NCBI GenBank assembly: GCA_016713325.1
Contig: JADJPJ010000004.1
Location: forward strand, 544,235 to 608,234
Reading direction: 5' to 3'
From: Candidatus Flexifilum affinis
GTDB lineage: Bacteria > Chloroflexota > Anaerolineae > Aggregatilineales > Phototrophicaceae
Length of the DNA: 64,000 nt
Position 1 is the first letter of the stretch. Each line of letters opens with the position of its first letter. Shown here piece after piece: positions 53,964 to 62,829 of this stretch. The notes beneath the pieces were generated by a model. It worked only from the letters and a program-made list of their open reading frames with translations. It made no database searches and had not been told where the DNA came from. Both the position numbers and the translations under genes were made by a program.

Positions 53964-54839
53964 TTATTTGCTCAACGGGTCGAGAATATCGCGCAGTGTG
54001 TCGCCGATGATGTTGAACCCAAGCGTCACCAGCGCGATGGCCAACCCTGGAAAGACGGGATACCACCAGGCATCCAGAAAGTAGTTACGGCCATTGCTGA
54101 CCATCAATCCCCATTCCGGCTCAGGCGGCTGCGCGCCTAACCCCAGAAAACCGAGCGCCGCCAGCGCCAGGATAGTCACTCCCAGGTTGAGCGTCGCCTG
54201 GATGATCAGTGCCGACAGCGTATTCGGCAGAATATGACGCCACAGCAGCGGAAGGGTTCGTATGCCAAGCGCCCGCGCCGCGAGCACATAATCCTGCTGC
54301 GCCGCGACGAGCGTTTGCGCCCGCATCACGCGCGCGTACTCCGGCCAACTGATGAGGATCAGCGTGAGGACGGTGTTGGTGAGACTGGGGCGGAGCGCGG
54401 TGACCACCACCATGGCCAGCAGCGTTGGCGGAAACGCCAGCACCACATCGGCGAAGCGCATCAGCAGTTCGTCCAGCCAGCCACCGACGTAGCCGGCGAC
54501 GATGCCTGCCGTGCTGCCCAGCACCACGCCGGCGATCACGACCATGCCTGCGGTTAAAAGCGAATAGCCCGCGCCATAGACGATGCGACTGAAGATATCG
54601 CGCCCAAAGTCATCCGTCCCCAGATAATATTGTGCGCTGGGCGGCGCCAGGCGGTTCGGCAGATCAAGCGCCAGCGGATCATGTGTGGCAAACAGCGCCG
54701 GGAACAGCGCCATCACCAGGGCCAGCAGAAGAACGGCCGACCCGAGAACGGCAAGGCTATTCCAGCGCAGTCGACGCCTCAGGGTGAGACGTGGGAGCGC
54801 CTGCAGGCTAGAAACGGATGCGCGGGTCGAGGTAAGCAT
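53964..54839 (-). CDS. ABC transporter permease, DppC type
   Basis: A 291-residue permease. TM1 is LAVLGSAVLLLALVMALFPA, then YYLGTDDFGRDIFSRIVYGA. The EAA loop is LAARALGIRTLPLLWRHILP and the end is FNIIGDTLRDILDPLSK. ATG 54839 is used and overlaps the DppB-type gene by 32 bp. No ATP-binding gene follows in this operon. Confidence 0.93.
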   Translation of the reverse strand: MLTSTRASVSSLQALPRLTLRRRLRWNSLAVLGSAVLLLALVMALFPALFATHDPLALDLPNRLAPPSAQYYLGTDDFGRDIFSRIVYGAGYSLLTAGMVVIAGVVLGSTAGIVAGYVGGWLDELLMRFADVVLAFPPTLLAMVVVTALRPSLTNTVLTLILISWPEYARVMRAQTLVAAQQDYVLAARALGIRTLPLLWRHILPNTLSALIIQATLNLGVTILALAALGFLGLGAQPPEPEWGLMVSNGRNYFLDAWWYPVFPGLAIALVTLGFNIIGDTLRDILDPLSK

Positions 54840-55821
54840 AGGTGATATCGATGATGAGATTGATGAGCATGAACACAACCGTCGTCAGCAGCGTGACGCC
54901 GACAATCGACGGGTAGTCGAGGTTAAACACCGCATCGTAGGCATATTGGCCCAATCCCGGCCAGTTGAAAATCGTCTCGACCAGCACTGACCCGCTGAAC
55001 ATATAACCAATGGAGAGTCCCATGACGGTCACCGTGGGGATCAGAGCATTACGCAGCGTGTGCCGCCGCAGTACCACCGATGCGCGCAGCCCTTTGCCAT
55101 GCGCGGTGAGGACGTAGGGCTTATGCAGCTCTTCCAGCAGGACAGCGCGAGTGAAGCGCATGAAGCGCGCCAGCGGCCCCAAGGCCAGCGTGATCGCCGG
55201 CAGCACGAGGTGGCTCAGCGCATCGCCAAAGAGCTTGCCGTTGCCGGTCAGCAGACTGTCCACCAGCAGCAGATTGGTGATCGGGGTGTAGCTCAGCATA
55301 CTGCTGACGTCGGCACGCCGACCGGCGGGCAGCCAGCCGAAATGGAAGAAGAAGATCAGGATCAGGACGATGCCCAGCCAAAACGATGGGAAGGCGATGC
55401 CCGCCAGCGCTACCGCTCGCGAAAGCTGATCCACCCAGCGATCCTTGTACAGGGCTGCCAGTACGCCGAGCGGCAGGCCGATCAGCGCGGCAATGGCGAA
55501 CGCCGCCAGTGCCAGCTCGACCGTCGCCGGGAAGAACTGCCGCAGATTGTCCGTGACCTCGCGCTTGTTCATGATCGACGTCCCCAGATCGCCGCGCATC
55601 AGGTCGCCCAGGTAATTTGCGAACTGTTCCGGCAAGGGACGATCCAGCCCCAGCCGCGCGCGCATATTTTCGACCTGCTCCTGTGACGCTCGCATGCCGG
55701 CCATCATCTGCGCGGGGTCGCCGGGCACGACACGCGCCAGAAAGAAGGTCAGCACCGTGACCCCCAGCAGCATGAAAATGAGCAGAAACAGGCGTCGAAG
55801 AATGAAGCGCGAAAGTGACAT
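54808..55821 (-). CDS. ABC transporter permease, DppB type
   Basis: A 337-residue permease with the DppB start FILRRLFLLIFMLLGVTVLT, FFLARVVPGDPAQMMAGMRA, and LGDLMRGDLGTSI. The EAA-type loop is VLTAHGKGLRASVVLRRHTL and the tail is AYLDPRIRF. It forms the channel with the DppC-type protein encoded just after it. The gap before it holds a palindromic repeat. Confidence 0.94.
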   Translation of the reverse strand: MSLSRFILRRLFLLIFMLLGVTVLTFFLARVVPGDPAQMMAGMRASQEQVENMRARLGLDRPLPEQFANYLGDLMRGDLGTSIMNKREVTDNLRQFFPATVELALAAFAIAALIGLPLGVLAALYKDRWVDQLSRAVALAGIAFPSFWLGIVLILIFFFHFGWLPAGRRADVSSMLSYTPITNLLLVDSLLTGNGKLFGDALSHLVLPAITLALGPLARFMRFTRAVLLEELHKPYVLTAHGKGLRASVVLRRHTLRNALIPTVTVMGLSIGYMFSGSVLVETIFNWPGLGQYAYDAVFNLDYPSIVGVTLLTTVVFMLINLIIDITYAYLDPRIRF

Positions 55822-55880
55822 GCAGCGATTTTCCGCGATCGGCTTACGTAACCAGGGGCGCTATTGGGCCACAATGGATT

Positions 55881-55905
55881 GTAGGGGCGCAGCACGCTGC
55901 GCCCC
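55881..55905. repeat. Dispersed palindrome GTAGGGGCGCAGC-AC-GCTGCGCCCC
   Basis: A 10-bp perfect stem (GGGGCGCAGC/GCTGCGCCCC) with a 2-base loop, preceded by GTA. It lies between the binding-protein gene and the permease gene, where the other two dipeptide-type operons carry unrelated hairpins. It may have been co-opted as the intergenic mRNA structure there. Confidence 0.7.
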
Positions 55906-55934
55906 GATCTTTTCTGGAACTATCCCCGCCGTCT

Positions 55935-57497
55935 CTACCGGCTGATCGACACGTCGCGCATGTCGAGATAGTTGTATACGCCAAAGTCGAAGCCCTGTAC
56001 CCACGATCCGGTGACCTGTGCCAGCTGCTCCTGGTAAAGCAGCATCCACACTGCGTCGTCGATCAGCATCTGCTGGGCCTGGTCGTAGAGCGCCGCGAGT
56101 TCGACCTCGTCGCCGCCGGCGCGAATCTGGTCGATGATTGCGTCGTAGTCCGGATTGTTGTAGTAGGAGATATTGCCGCCCAGACCCGTCCCGATGAAAT
56201 CAGAGTGGAAACGCTCGACGATGGCCAGTGCCTGCGGGTAGTTGGGCTCGGATACCCATGAATAGAACCCGATTTCGCCCGCGCCCACGCCGTCGAGGAA
56301 CGGCCCGAATGGCTGCTCGATCACGTTGGCGCGGATGCCGGCCTCAGCCAGATTGGCCTGAAGCACCACGACAATCTGCTTGAGCAAACCGAAGTCGACG
56401 TAGATCAGGTCAATATCCAGACCCTCAGGGTAACCGGCGTCGGCCAGCAGTGATTTGGCCAGTTCGATGTCGCGCTCCGGCAGCGGGATGTCGTCATTGT
56501 GATACTGCATCCCGGCGTAGACCGGCGAATTCATACGGAAGCCGCCATCCTGGACCAGATTATCCAGCAGGGCATCGTAATCGATGGCATGAATGATGGC
56601 CTGGCGCACGCGAACATCATTGAATGGCTCCAGCTCGAGCTGGTACGCCCAGAACACCGACGACTCGCTGGGGCGGCGGTACACGACCACCTCCGGATTG
56701 CCGGCCAGACTGCGGATGACATCTTCCGGGAGACGCTGCACCGCGTCCACTTCGCCGCGTTCCATCATCAGCCGGGTGGAGGTGTCATCCTCGTTGATCA
56801 ACGAGATCACTTCGGCAATCGGGGCTGGGCCGCCGTAGTAATCTTCGAAGCGTGTCATGCTGGCAAATTCGTTAGGAATCCACTCGCCGAACACATAGGG
56901 GCCGGTGCCCATGGCGTTGGTCGCCAGGAATTCCGTGGCCCAGGGATCAGCTTCTGTCGCGTTGGCCTCTACCCATGCCTGCGATACGATCGATGCGCCG
57001 CGGGGGATGCCCATTACCTCCAGGAAAGCCGAAAACGGCTGGGTGAGGGTGATTTCGACCGTCTGATCGTCGAGCGCGACGGCCGAGTCCGGTGTGAGGA
57101 AGGACGTATAAGTTGAGGAGTCGCCTTCGCCGATGCTCAGGAAGCGCTGGAGGCTGTAGACGACATCCGACGCGGTGAGCGTAGAGCCGTCATGAAATTT
57201 CACGCCTGGGCGCAGGTGGAAGGTGTAAACCAACCCGTCGTCAGAGACTTCCCAACTTTCCGCGAGGTCGGCTTCGATGCCATTGCCATCATAGGCGATA
57301 TCCACCAGACGGCTGTAGACATTGCGAATGATGAAGCCGGACTGCGACTCCGTCACCAGCGCCGGGTCGAGGCCGACGATTTCCTGAGGACGGACATAGA
57401 TGAAATTGGTGCGATCCTGTGCGACCGCGCCAGGGACAATGAGCAGCACCAGGAGGACAAGGGCTGCTCCCACGCCAAGAAATCTCTTATGCATCAT
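55935..57497 (-). CDS. ABC transporter substrate-binding protein, family 5
   Basis: A 520-residue secreted binding protein. A Sec signal (GVGAALVLLVLLIVPGAVAQ) is followed by IYVRPQEIVGLDPALVTESQ, LAESWEVSDDGLVYTFHLRP, FHDGSTLTASDVVYSLQRFL and VRQAIIHAIDYDALLDNLVQ. There is no lipobox. The ATG at 57497 is chosen for the signal-peptide start. It lies 35 bp after the GntR-type gene. Confidence 0.94.
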   Translation of the reverse strand: MMHKRFLGVGAALVLLVLLIVPGAVAQDRTNFIYVRPQEIVGLDPALVTESQSGFIIRNVYSRLVDIAYDGNGIEADLAESWEVSDDGLVYTFHLRPGVKFHDGSTLTASDVVYSLQRFLSIGEGDSSTYTSFLTPDSAVALDDQTVEITLTQPFSAFLEVMGIPRGASIVSQAWVEANATEADPWATEFLATNAMGTGPYVFGEWIPNEFASMTRFEDYYGGPAPIAEVISLINEDDTSTRLMMERGEVDAVQRLPEDVIRSLAGNPEVVVYRRPSESSVFWAYQLELEPFNDVRVRQAIIHAIDYDALLDNLVQDGGFRMNSPVYAGMQYHNDDIPLPERDIELAKSLLADAGYPEGLDIDLIYVDFGLLKQIVVVLQANLAEAGIRANVIEQPFGPFLDGVGAGEIGFYSWVSEPNYPQALAIVERFHSDFIGTGLGGNISYYNNPDYDAIIDQIRAGGDEVELAALYDQAQQMLIDDAVWMLLYQEQLAQVTGSWVQGFDFGVYNYLDMRDVSISR

Positions 57498-57531
57498 TGT
57501 TTTTCCTCTCTCGCTCCGAAAACTCCCGGTC

Positions 57532-58203
57532 CTACGCGCCGGAAGCGCTGTCCTCAAACCCTATAGGTTCAACGGCCATCATGCCCGTGTCGGTCATGTG
57601 TTCGATCATCAACTGGCGAACGCGGCGCATGTCGCGTTCCTGGATGGCATCACGCAGCGCCAGCAAATTGGCTTTCACCACCGGATAATCCTGGGCGATA
57701 TTGAAAGACCGACTGCGGAACAGCTGGTCGAGCAGACGTCCGACGATCCGTTCCAGGTTGCGATTGCCGGACTCGCGCAGCAGCCAGCGGTGAAATTCCT
57801 CGTCGAGCTTGACGATCAGTGAGCAGGCATCCGGCGTTGGGTCGTCGCCAAGCTGCGCGACCTTGTCGAGAATGTCCACCAGGCCCGTCTGTCCTCGACT
57901 GCGGCGCAGCGCCAGCAGCAGGGCAGGGACTTCCAGCCACAGCCGAATCTGTCGCATTTCCAGGGCGTCGTGGAAACTGGGCGCGACGACGCGGGCGGAC
58001 TGTCCTGGCAGGAACTCGACCAAACCGTCGTGGGCAAGCTGCTGGAGGGCGTGACGTACCGGCGTGCGGCTGACGCCGAGGCGCTGAGCCAGCTCGACCT
58101 GCTGAAGCACGGCGCCGGAATCGATCTGTCCATCGAGGATCTGCTGACGCAGTTGCTCATAGACCGCGTTGGCGCTTTTGCTGAGCGATAGTTGGATGTT
58201 CAT
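57532..58203 (-). CDS. GntR-family transcriptional regulator, FCD type
   Basis: A 223-residue regulator. The winged HTH reads VLQQVELAQRLGVSRTPVRH followed by ALQQLAHDGLVEFLPGQSAR, and the FCD helical domain follows (LDEEFHRWLLRESGNRNLER). ATG 58203 is used; an in-frame earlier start at 58236 would place the start within the operator. It is first in a minus-strand operon of six genes. Confidence 0.92.
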   Translation of the reverse strand: MNIQLSLSKSANAVYEQLRQQILDGQIDSGAVLQQVELAQRLGVSRTPVRHALQQLAHDGLVEFLPGQSARVVAPSFHDALEMRQIRLWLEVPALLLALRRSRGQTGLVDILDKVAQLGDDPTPDACSLIVKLDEEFHRWLLRESGNRNLERIVGRLLDQLFRSRSFNIAQDYPVVKANLLALRDAIQERDMRRVRQLMIEHMTDTGMMAVEPIGFEDSASGA

Positions 58204-58216
58204 GTGTGTACTGAAA

Positions 58217-58267
58217 TGTATACAACGTGTATCCACAGAGCGTACACAGCGCCAATCGATCTGTCAA
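58217..58267 (-). promoter_or_regulatory. Promoter and operator of the GntR-led peptide-type operon
   Basis: ATACA-ACG-TGTAT (58220-58232) is an inverted repeat inside TGTATACAACGTGTATCC, a pattern typical of FCD-type GntR sites. On the minus strand TTGACA (complement of 58262-58267) lies 17 bp before a weak -10 (TACGCT, complement of 58239-58244), with the operator just downstream. This suits autorepression. Confidence 0.5.
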
Positions 58268-58450
58268 CACATTGGTGAGAAACCAGGAGGGTACTGCCGA
58301 GGCAAACCGTGGACAATACGCGCTTGAGGCGAGGATGCAGGTGAATAGGATGCCCTGCACTGCGAATTCCGCGCCTGGCACGGGGACAAGTTCAGCGTGC
58401 CACCTTCGCCAATTTACGCACGGTCGGAACAACACCGCGTGAGTGGTCAA

Positions 58451-59755
58451 CTAGTCCCGTATGCTGCGACGGCCGTGACACTTCTTGAACTTGAGGCCGC
58501 TGCCGCAGGGGCAGGGATCGTTGCGTCCGGCCTGGGCGAACTGCTTTTCCAGCTCGGCGTTGCGCTGCAGCATGAAAAGCATCACGTTGGCGGGTGCCTG
58601 GCGCTGTGCAAGCTGCTGTGCCATGAAGCGCATCGGCGGGTCAATGTGCGTGAAGAAGGCTTTGAAGCCGGCACAGAGAAAGTTCAGGCCCGGTTCCCCG
58701 GTGGGTGTTTCGATAAATCTGTCTTTGGGACAGCCGCCGTTGCAGATGAAGCGCACCGGACAGTCCAGACAGTACTGCGGCAGCGTATCGCGCTTGGCAA
58801 GGCCGAAGCTGCGCTGATGTTCGCTGACGACGAGGTCGGCCAGGGGGATATCGACCAGGTTGCCCAGGCGGTGCTTAGGCTCGACGAAGTGATCGCACGA
58901 GTAGACGTCACCGTTGTGTTCCAGGGCCAGGGCGCTGCCGCAGGTTTCCTCAAAGATGCACAGTCCCGGCCGCTGGCCAGCCCACGCGGCCAGCGCGACA
59001 TCGAAGATCTGCACGTAGACATGGCCGACATCGCGGCGGACCCACTCGTCGAATATGGCAGTCAGGAACCGGCCATACTGCTCTGCGCTGACGGAGCGCT
59101 CGGTGACGTATGAACCTTCCTGAAAGCCGGTATCATTCTGGCGTTCGACAATCGGGATGAACTGGATGAACTGCGTCCTGACCTCGTCCCGCAGGAAACG
59201 GTAGATCTCCACTGGAGAGTCAGCGTTGGCGGCATGGACTGTGGTCAGGATGTTGAGCTCGACGCGGTGCTTGTTCAGCAGGTCGATGCCGCGCATGACG
59301 CGTGAGAACGTCGGCGCACCCCCCTTGTCGACGCGATAGGCGTCGTGCAGGTGGGCGGGACCATCCAGGCTGACTCCTAGCAGGAAGTTGTTCTCAGCGA
59401 AGAACTCGCACCACGCGTCGTCGAGGGTGACGGCGTTGGTCTGGAAGGCGTTGAAAATACGCATCCCTGGCTTGCGATACTTCTGCTGATGGCCCACCGC
59501 CTGCCGGTAGAAGTCCAGGCCCATCAGGGTAGGTTCGCCACCCTGCCAGGCGAAGGTGACTTCGGATACCTGCTGGGCCTCGATGTACTGGCGGGTGTAT
59601 TCCTCCAGCAGCGTCTGCGACATGCGAAAGTCGCTGCCCGGGTACAGCCGTTCCTTGCTGAGGAAGTAGCAGTACTTGCAGTCGAGGTTGCAGACTGCTC
59701 CTCGCGGCTTGGTCATCAAGCTGAACGCCGACGGCCTGTTCGACTCCATACTCAT
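58451..59755 (-). CDS. Radical SAM/SPASM maturase (anaerobic sulfatase-maturase type) with SEC-C tail
   Basis: A 434-residue enzyme. The radical SAM motif is C22-x3-C26-x2-C29 (CNLDCKYCY), followed by TFAWQGGEPTLMGLDFYR and the conserved NAFQTNAV and LGVSLDGPAHLHD. The C-terminal SPASM region has Cys at CIFEETCG, YSCDHF, YCLDCPVRFICNGGCPKD and FLCAGF. These enzymes turn a Cys or Ser in a target sulfatase into formylglycine. The last 20 residues add a SEC-C zinc motif (GRNDPCPCGSGLKFKKC) that is uncommon on this family. No sulfatase gene is present in the window. Its start overlaps the stop of a short upstream ORF. Confidence 0.92.
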   Translation of the reverse strand: MSMESNRPSAFSLMTKPRGAVCNLDCKYCYFLSKERLYPGSDFRMSQTLLEEYTRQYIEAQQVSEVTFAWQGGEPTLMGLDFYRQAVGHQQKYRKPGMRIFNAFQTNAVTLDDAWCEFFAENNFLLGVSLDGPAHLHDAYRVDKGGAPTFSRVMRGIDLLNKHRVELNILTTVHAANADSPVEIYRFLRDEVRTQFIQFIPIVERQNDTGFQEGSYVTERSVSAEQYGRFLTAIFDEWVRRDVGHVYVQIFDVALAAWAGQRPGLCIFEETCGSALALEHNGDVYSCDHFVEPKHRLGNLVDIPLADLVVSEHQRSFGLAKRDTLPQYCLDCPVRFICNGGCPKDRFIETPTGEPGLNFLCAGFKAFFTHIDPPMRFMAQQLAQRQAPANVMLFMLQRNAELEKQFAQAGRNDPCPCGSGLKFKKCHGRRSIRD

Positions 59756-59952
59756 CAGTCTCTTGCGGCCGGATTGCCCTGACGTCCATTGTAGACCAGC
59801 GCACCGCTTGCCGCGAAATCGCGGTAGATCTCCAGTGCCTCTTCTGTGAGCACATTGTTGATCAGCTCGATGCGGCGTTTGGCGCGTTCACTTTGCCAGT
59901 AACGCTGCAAACATTGGTCAATGGCTGCGAACGCCGGTCTCCTGCTGGGCAC
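59755..59952 (-). CDS. Short ORF coupled to the maturase gene
   Basis: A 65-residue frame from GTG, ending in a stop that shares its last base with the ATG of the maturase gene (TGATG), so translation is probably coupled. The sequence (AAIDQCLQRYWQSERAKRR, EALEIYRDFAASGALVY) is helical with no recognised domain. The upstream DNA is AT-rich and looks like a junction. It may be the C-terminal remnant of a longer gene or a genuine small partner. Confidence 0.4.
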   Translation of the reverse strand: MPSRRPAFAAIDQCLQRYWQSERAKRRIELINNVLTEEALEIYRDFAASGALVYNGRQGNPAARD

Positions 59953-60027
59953 CTGTTGACTGCAATAATCGACTGCTCCGAGCGCGCCGTTTTCGGCGGA
60001 TTACGGTGCGGAGTAGCAAGAAACTGC

Positions 60028-60084
60028 GCGAGCTATTAAATAGAAGCAATATATATGCGAGCCATTAAACGAAAACAACATATA
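60028..60084. repeat. 29-bp tandem direct repeat in AT-rich DNA
   Basis: Two imperfect copies start at 60028 (GCGAGCTATTAAATAGAAGC) and 60057 (GCGAGCCATTAAACGAAAAC), each followed by an AATATATA or ACATATA end. About 22 of 28 positions agree. The area 59953-60367 is otherwise noncoding and AT-rich. The repeat lies upstream of the maturase operon on the minus strand and could hold regulator sites. Confidence 0.6.
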
Positions 60085-60367
60085 ATCGAAGCATCCTTGC
60101 AACTGCGGTACATATGCCACGCTTGACCGACGATGGGGAACCTGAATTTTGCGAAAAGCGGAAGCTTGATGAACCAGATTGCAAAGGATTTCCGAGTTAT
60201 TATTTAACCTCATAATTAGAGTTTTGTGGTGCTTTCGCTAGTGCGATTCTTGCAGCGGTATATCAAACCCCCTTCGGGGCTCGGGTCAAAATCAACTTCT
60301 CATCATTGCTGCCGTGATTGCCCGTTGAGGTCGTTCATTCCGGATCTGTATATGATGAGGTGCGTTC

Positions 60368-61324
60368 ATGTCCCCTCAGATACCAGCATCGTCATTTCGC
60401 CCTACGATTGAAGAATTGCTGGCTGCTCCACAACACCCCGTTTATGTCATCGCAGATAGCAGGTCGCTCGGCTGGGCAGGTATCCAATTAAGTCTTATGA
60501 ACCTGGAACCGACATATGAGTACAGGGGTGTAGCTCCTTCCGGCTTACATCAACTTGTTCTCAATTCCACGGGGTCACCCATGTGGAGATGCAACTTGAC
60601 GATGGAACTCTCCATGATGTTTACGCGACAGACGGCGCGCTCCAGTTACTTCCTGCCCATTATGGAGTGAATACCCGCTGGGATTTGCCCTGCGCCATCA
60701 CCAGTATCCATTATCTCCAGAGATTAGCGCCCAATTTGAAGACTCGGCATTTAAGGGCGATTACCATAGTTTTCAACTGCCGCCGATCATGAATTTCTTC
60801 GACCCACTCCTTCGCCATCTCGTGATGGAACTATGCAGCGAAGCCCAAAGTCCACGACCATTCGGTAACCGGTTCGCTGAGTCCGATGTGGCACCTGCTC
60901 ATGCTGCACTCCGCTCCGCAGGTATTCGACCGCCGTGATTGTGTCGAAATCGAGCCGCACCCTGTTGAGCCTGGCCCAAAACGCATCATCGAAACTTTCA
61001 TTGATGATCATCTTGCGGAGACCATCACATGGATGCGCTTGCCCGCGTGCTATTCACGCCGTCAGCGTGCCGCATTTCGAGCGCCATTTCCGCGCCGCCT
61101 ATCATCGTCCGCCCTACTAGTATGTCCTCGAACGCCGCATTGAGCGAGCAAAATCGCTCCTCAAAGATAGCACCCTCTCGATCCATGAGGTCCTGCGCGA
61201 CTGAGGGATTTGCCAACCAGAGCCATTTCACCCGCCACCTCACCCGTCTCGTCAACGTTTCCCCGCGCGGTTTGCCTCGCTTGTCAAAAAAAGTAGTCTG
61301 CTTTCACTGTTGCGCCCGACATGA
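60368..61324 (+). pseudogene. Decayed AraC-family transcriptional regulator
   Basis: The start is intact (MSPQIPASSFRPTIEELLAA), and an AraC-type sensor region follows, with LVLNSTGSPMWRCNL shifting frame to LDDGTLHDVYATDGALQLLP. The AraC HTH is readable only across several frames. It shows FERHFRAAYHRPPY, then a stop codon (TAG), then YVLERRIERAKSLLKDSTLS and IHEVLRD, then another stop, then GFANQSHFTRHLTRLVNVSP. There are several frame shifts and at least two in-frame stops that are not homopolymer-related, so this is true decay. Confidence 0.75.
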
Positions 61325-61447
61325 TGGAAATGGACAAAACGGCGATGGAGTTTCGGAAAAGAGGAGCAGGCTGTCGACGAGTATCCCGCGATCCGTGTTC
61401 TTCGTCTCGTTTTTGTAGTTCAGCGTGGAGAGATATTTCCCCCCCTG

Positions 61448-62376
61448 GTGAACGTAAATCGTCTTTCAGCGATACCGAGCGTCCTGCTTGCAATCTTCCT
61501 GATTGTGAGCGGCGTCAGCGCACAATCGAACGAACCCGCCTGTGAAGGGGATTATCCTGGAGTCGGTCCAGAGAACTTGGGTCTCACCCCATCGCTGCTC
61601 TGAACGCGCACGACCTCACCGTGGTACAACGTAACTCGCCGACGATTACACGGCTTACTATGCGGAAGAAGGCTATCAGCCGATGGACAAAGACGCTGCT
61701 CTTGCTTCAGATCAGGCGTTATTGACTGCTTTTCCCAATATCGATACCGAGATCCACGTGAGCAGTGTGAGTTCAGATTGCCGCCTGGTTACTTTTCGTT
61801 GGACATCAACGGAACGTTCGTCGGTAACGGCAATGCCGTTTCGGTGCCAGGCATGCGATGGTGGATGTGGCCGACGGTCAAATCCTGAATGAATGGGTGA
61901 CCTATGATGTAGGGGACTTGATGACACAGATGGGTCTCATGGGCACTGCGGAAGAGACAACCGATGCGATTTCTCAAAGCGGCGCAGCGTTCTGATCGTT
62001 CGATGCGATTTTGATGGTCCCAGCCTGGACGTTACAGACGAAATCTTCGCAGACGACTTTGTTGCTCATTTGCCACTCGCGCCAGAGCTTGACTGGGAAG
62101 GTTGGAAGGCTTACGTTGCCAGCTTCTGGCCGCTTTTCGGATTTGACGCAGGAAGTCAACGAAGTTATCGTCGCTGGGAATCAAGTGGTCTTGCGGGTAA
62201 CGTATACCGGGACGCACGACGGTACACTGTTCGGTATCCCGGCGACGGGCAATGCCGTTGTGATGAACGGTGTCGGCATCTTCACGTTCAATGAAGACGG
62301 ACTGGCGGTCGAGAATTGGGCAAAACTCGACGTGGTCGGGGTCCTGGCGCAAATCGGCGCGTTCCCTCCAGCATAG
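61448..62376 (+). pseudogene. Decayed secreted SnoaL-like (ester-cyclase-type) protein
   Basis: A GTG start gives a signal peptide (LSAIPSVLLAIFLIVSGVSA). SnoaL-like segments follow in broken frames: YTAYYAEEGYQPMDKDAALA, LLTAFPNIDTEIHVSSVSSD, NGTFVGNGNAVSVPG, then ILNEWVTYDVGDLMTQMGL. A second SnoaL-like unit follows from about 62000, with DEIFADDFVAHLPLAPELDW shifting to DLTQEVNEVIVAGNQVVLRV and FGIPATGNAVVMNGVGIFTF. This suggests a two-domain secreted protein or two tandem genes, both damaged by stops and shifts. Confidence 0.65.
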
Positions 62377-62765
62377 TAATGTAAAACAAGCTGGGGCACG
62401 AGTATCAAGTGATACCCGTGCCTCCCGCCCGGTACTCGGATTACGCAGATGCCAGTCGTCCCCCTCACGCACCCGGGTGTGCAGGGTTTTGCCGGTATCG
62501 CACCGCGAAACGCTTCCTAACATCGTGATGTAGGTCGAAGAAGACGCATACCCTGCCCGACCGCACCAAGGCATTGGGCAGCGCCATCCGGACACCACGC
62601 CGAGCCGGACAAGCAACGAAATTAGGGCAGTAGAGTCAGCGCGTTTCCAGTTTTGGGAGGCTTGCACCACGACCATCGGCGCAGCGCCTGAAGCGTCGTT
62701 CTCCCTCAGATACGATAGGTAACCCCACAACGGTATGTTCGTCCTTTTGACACTAAATCCCTGTG

Positions 62766-62825
62766 GGGGAGGGCGGGCACATTGCCCCGCATCTACGGAA
62801 AACTTCGGCATTCTCAGCTTGTCGC
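62766..62825. repeat. Dispersed repeat element, partial copy
   Basis: A GGGCGGGCACATTGCCCCGC palindrome-like core is followed by CTACGGAAAACTTCGGCATT and on to 62825, matching 50991-51023. It lies in decayed DNA. Confidence 0.65.
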
Positions 62826-62829
62826 CAGG

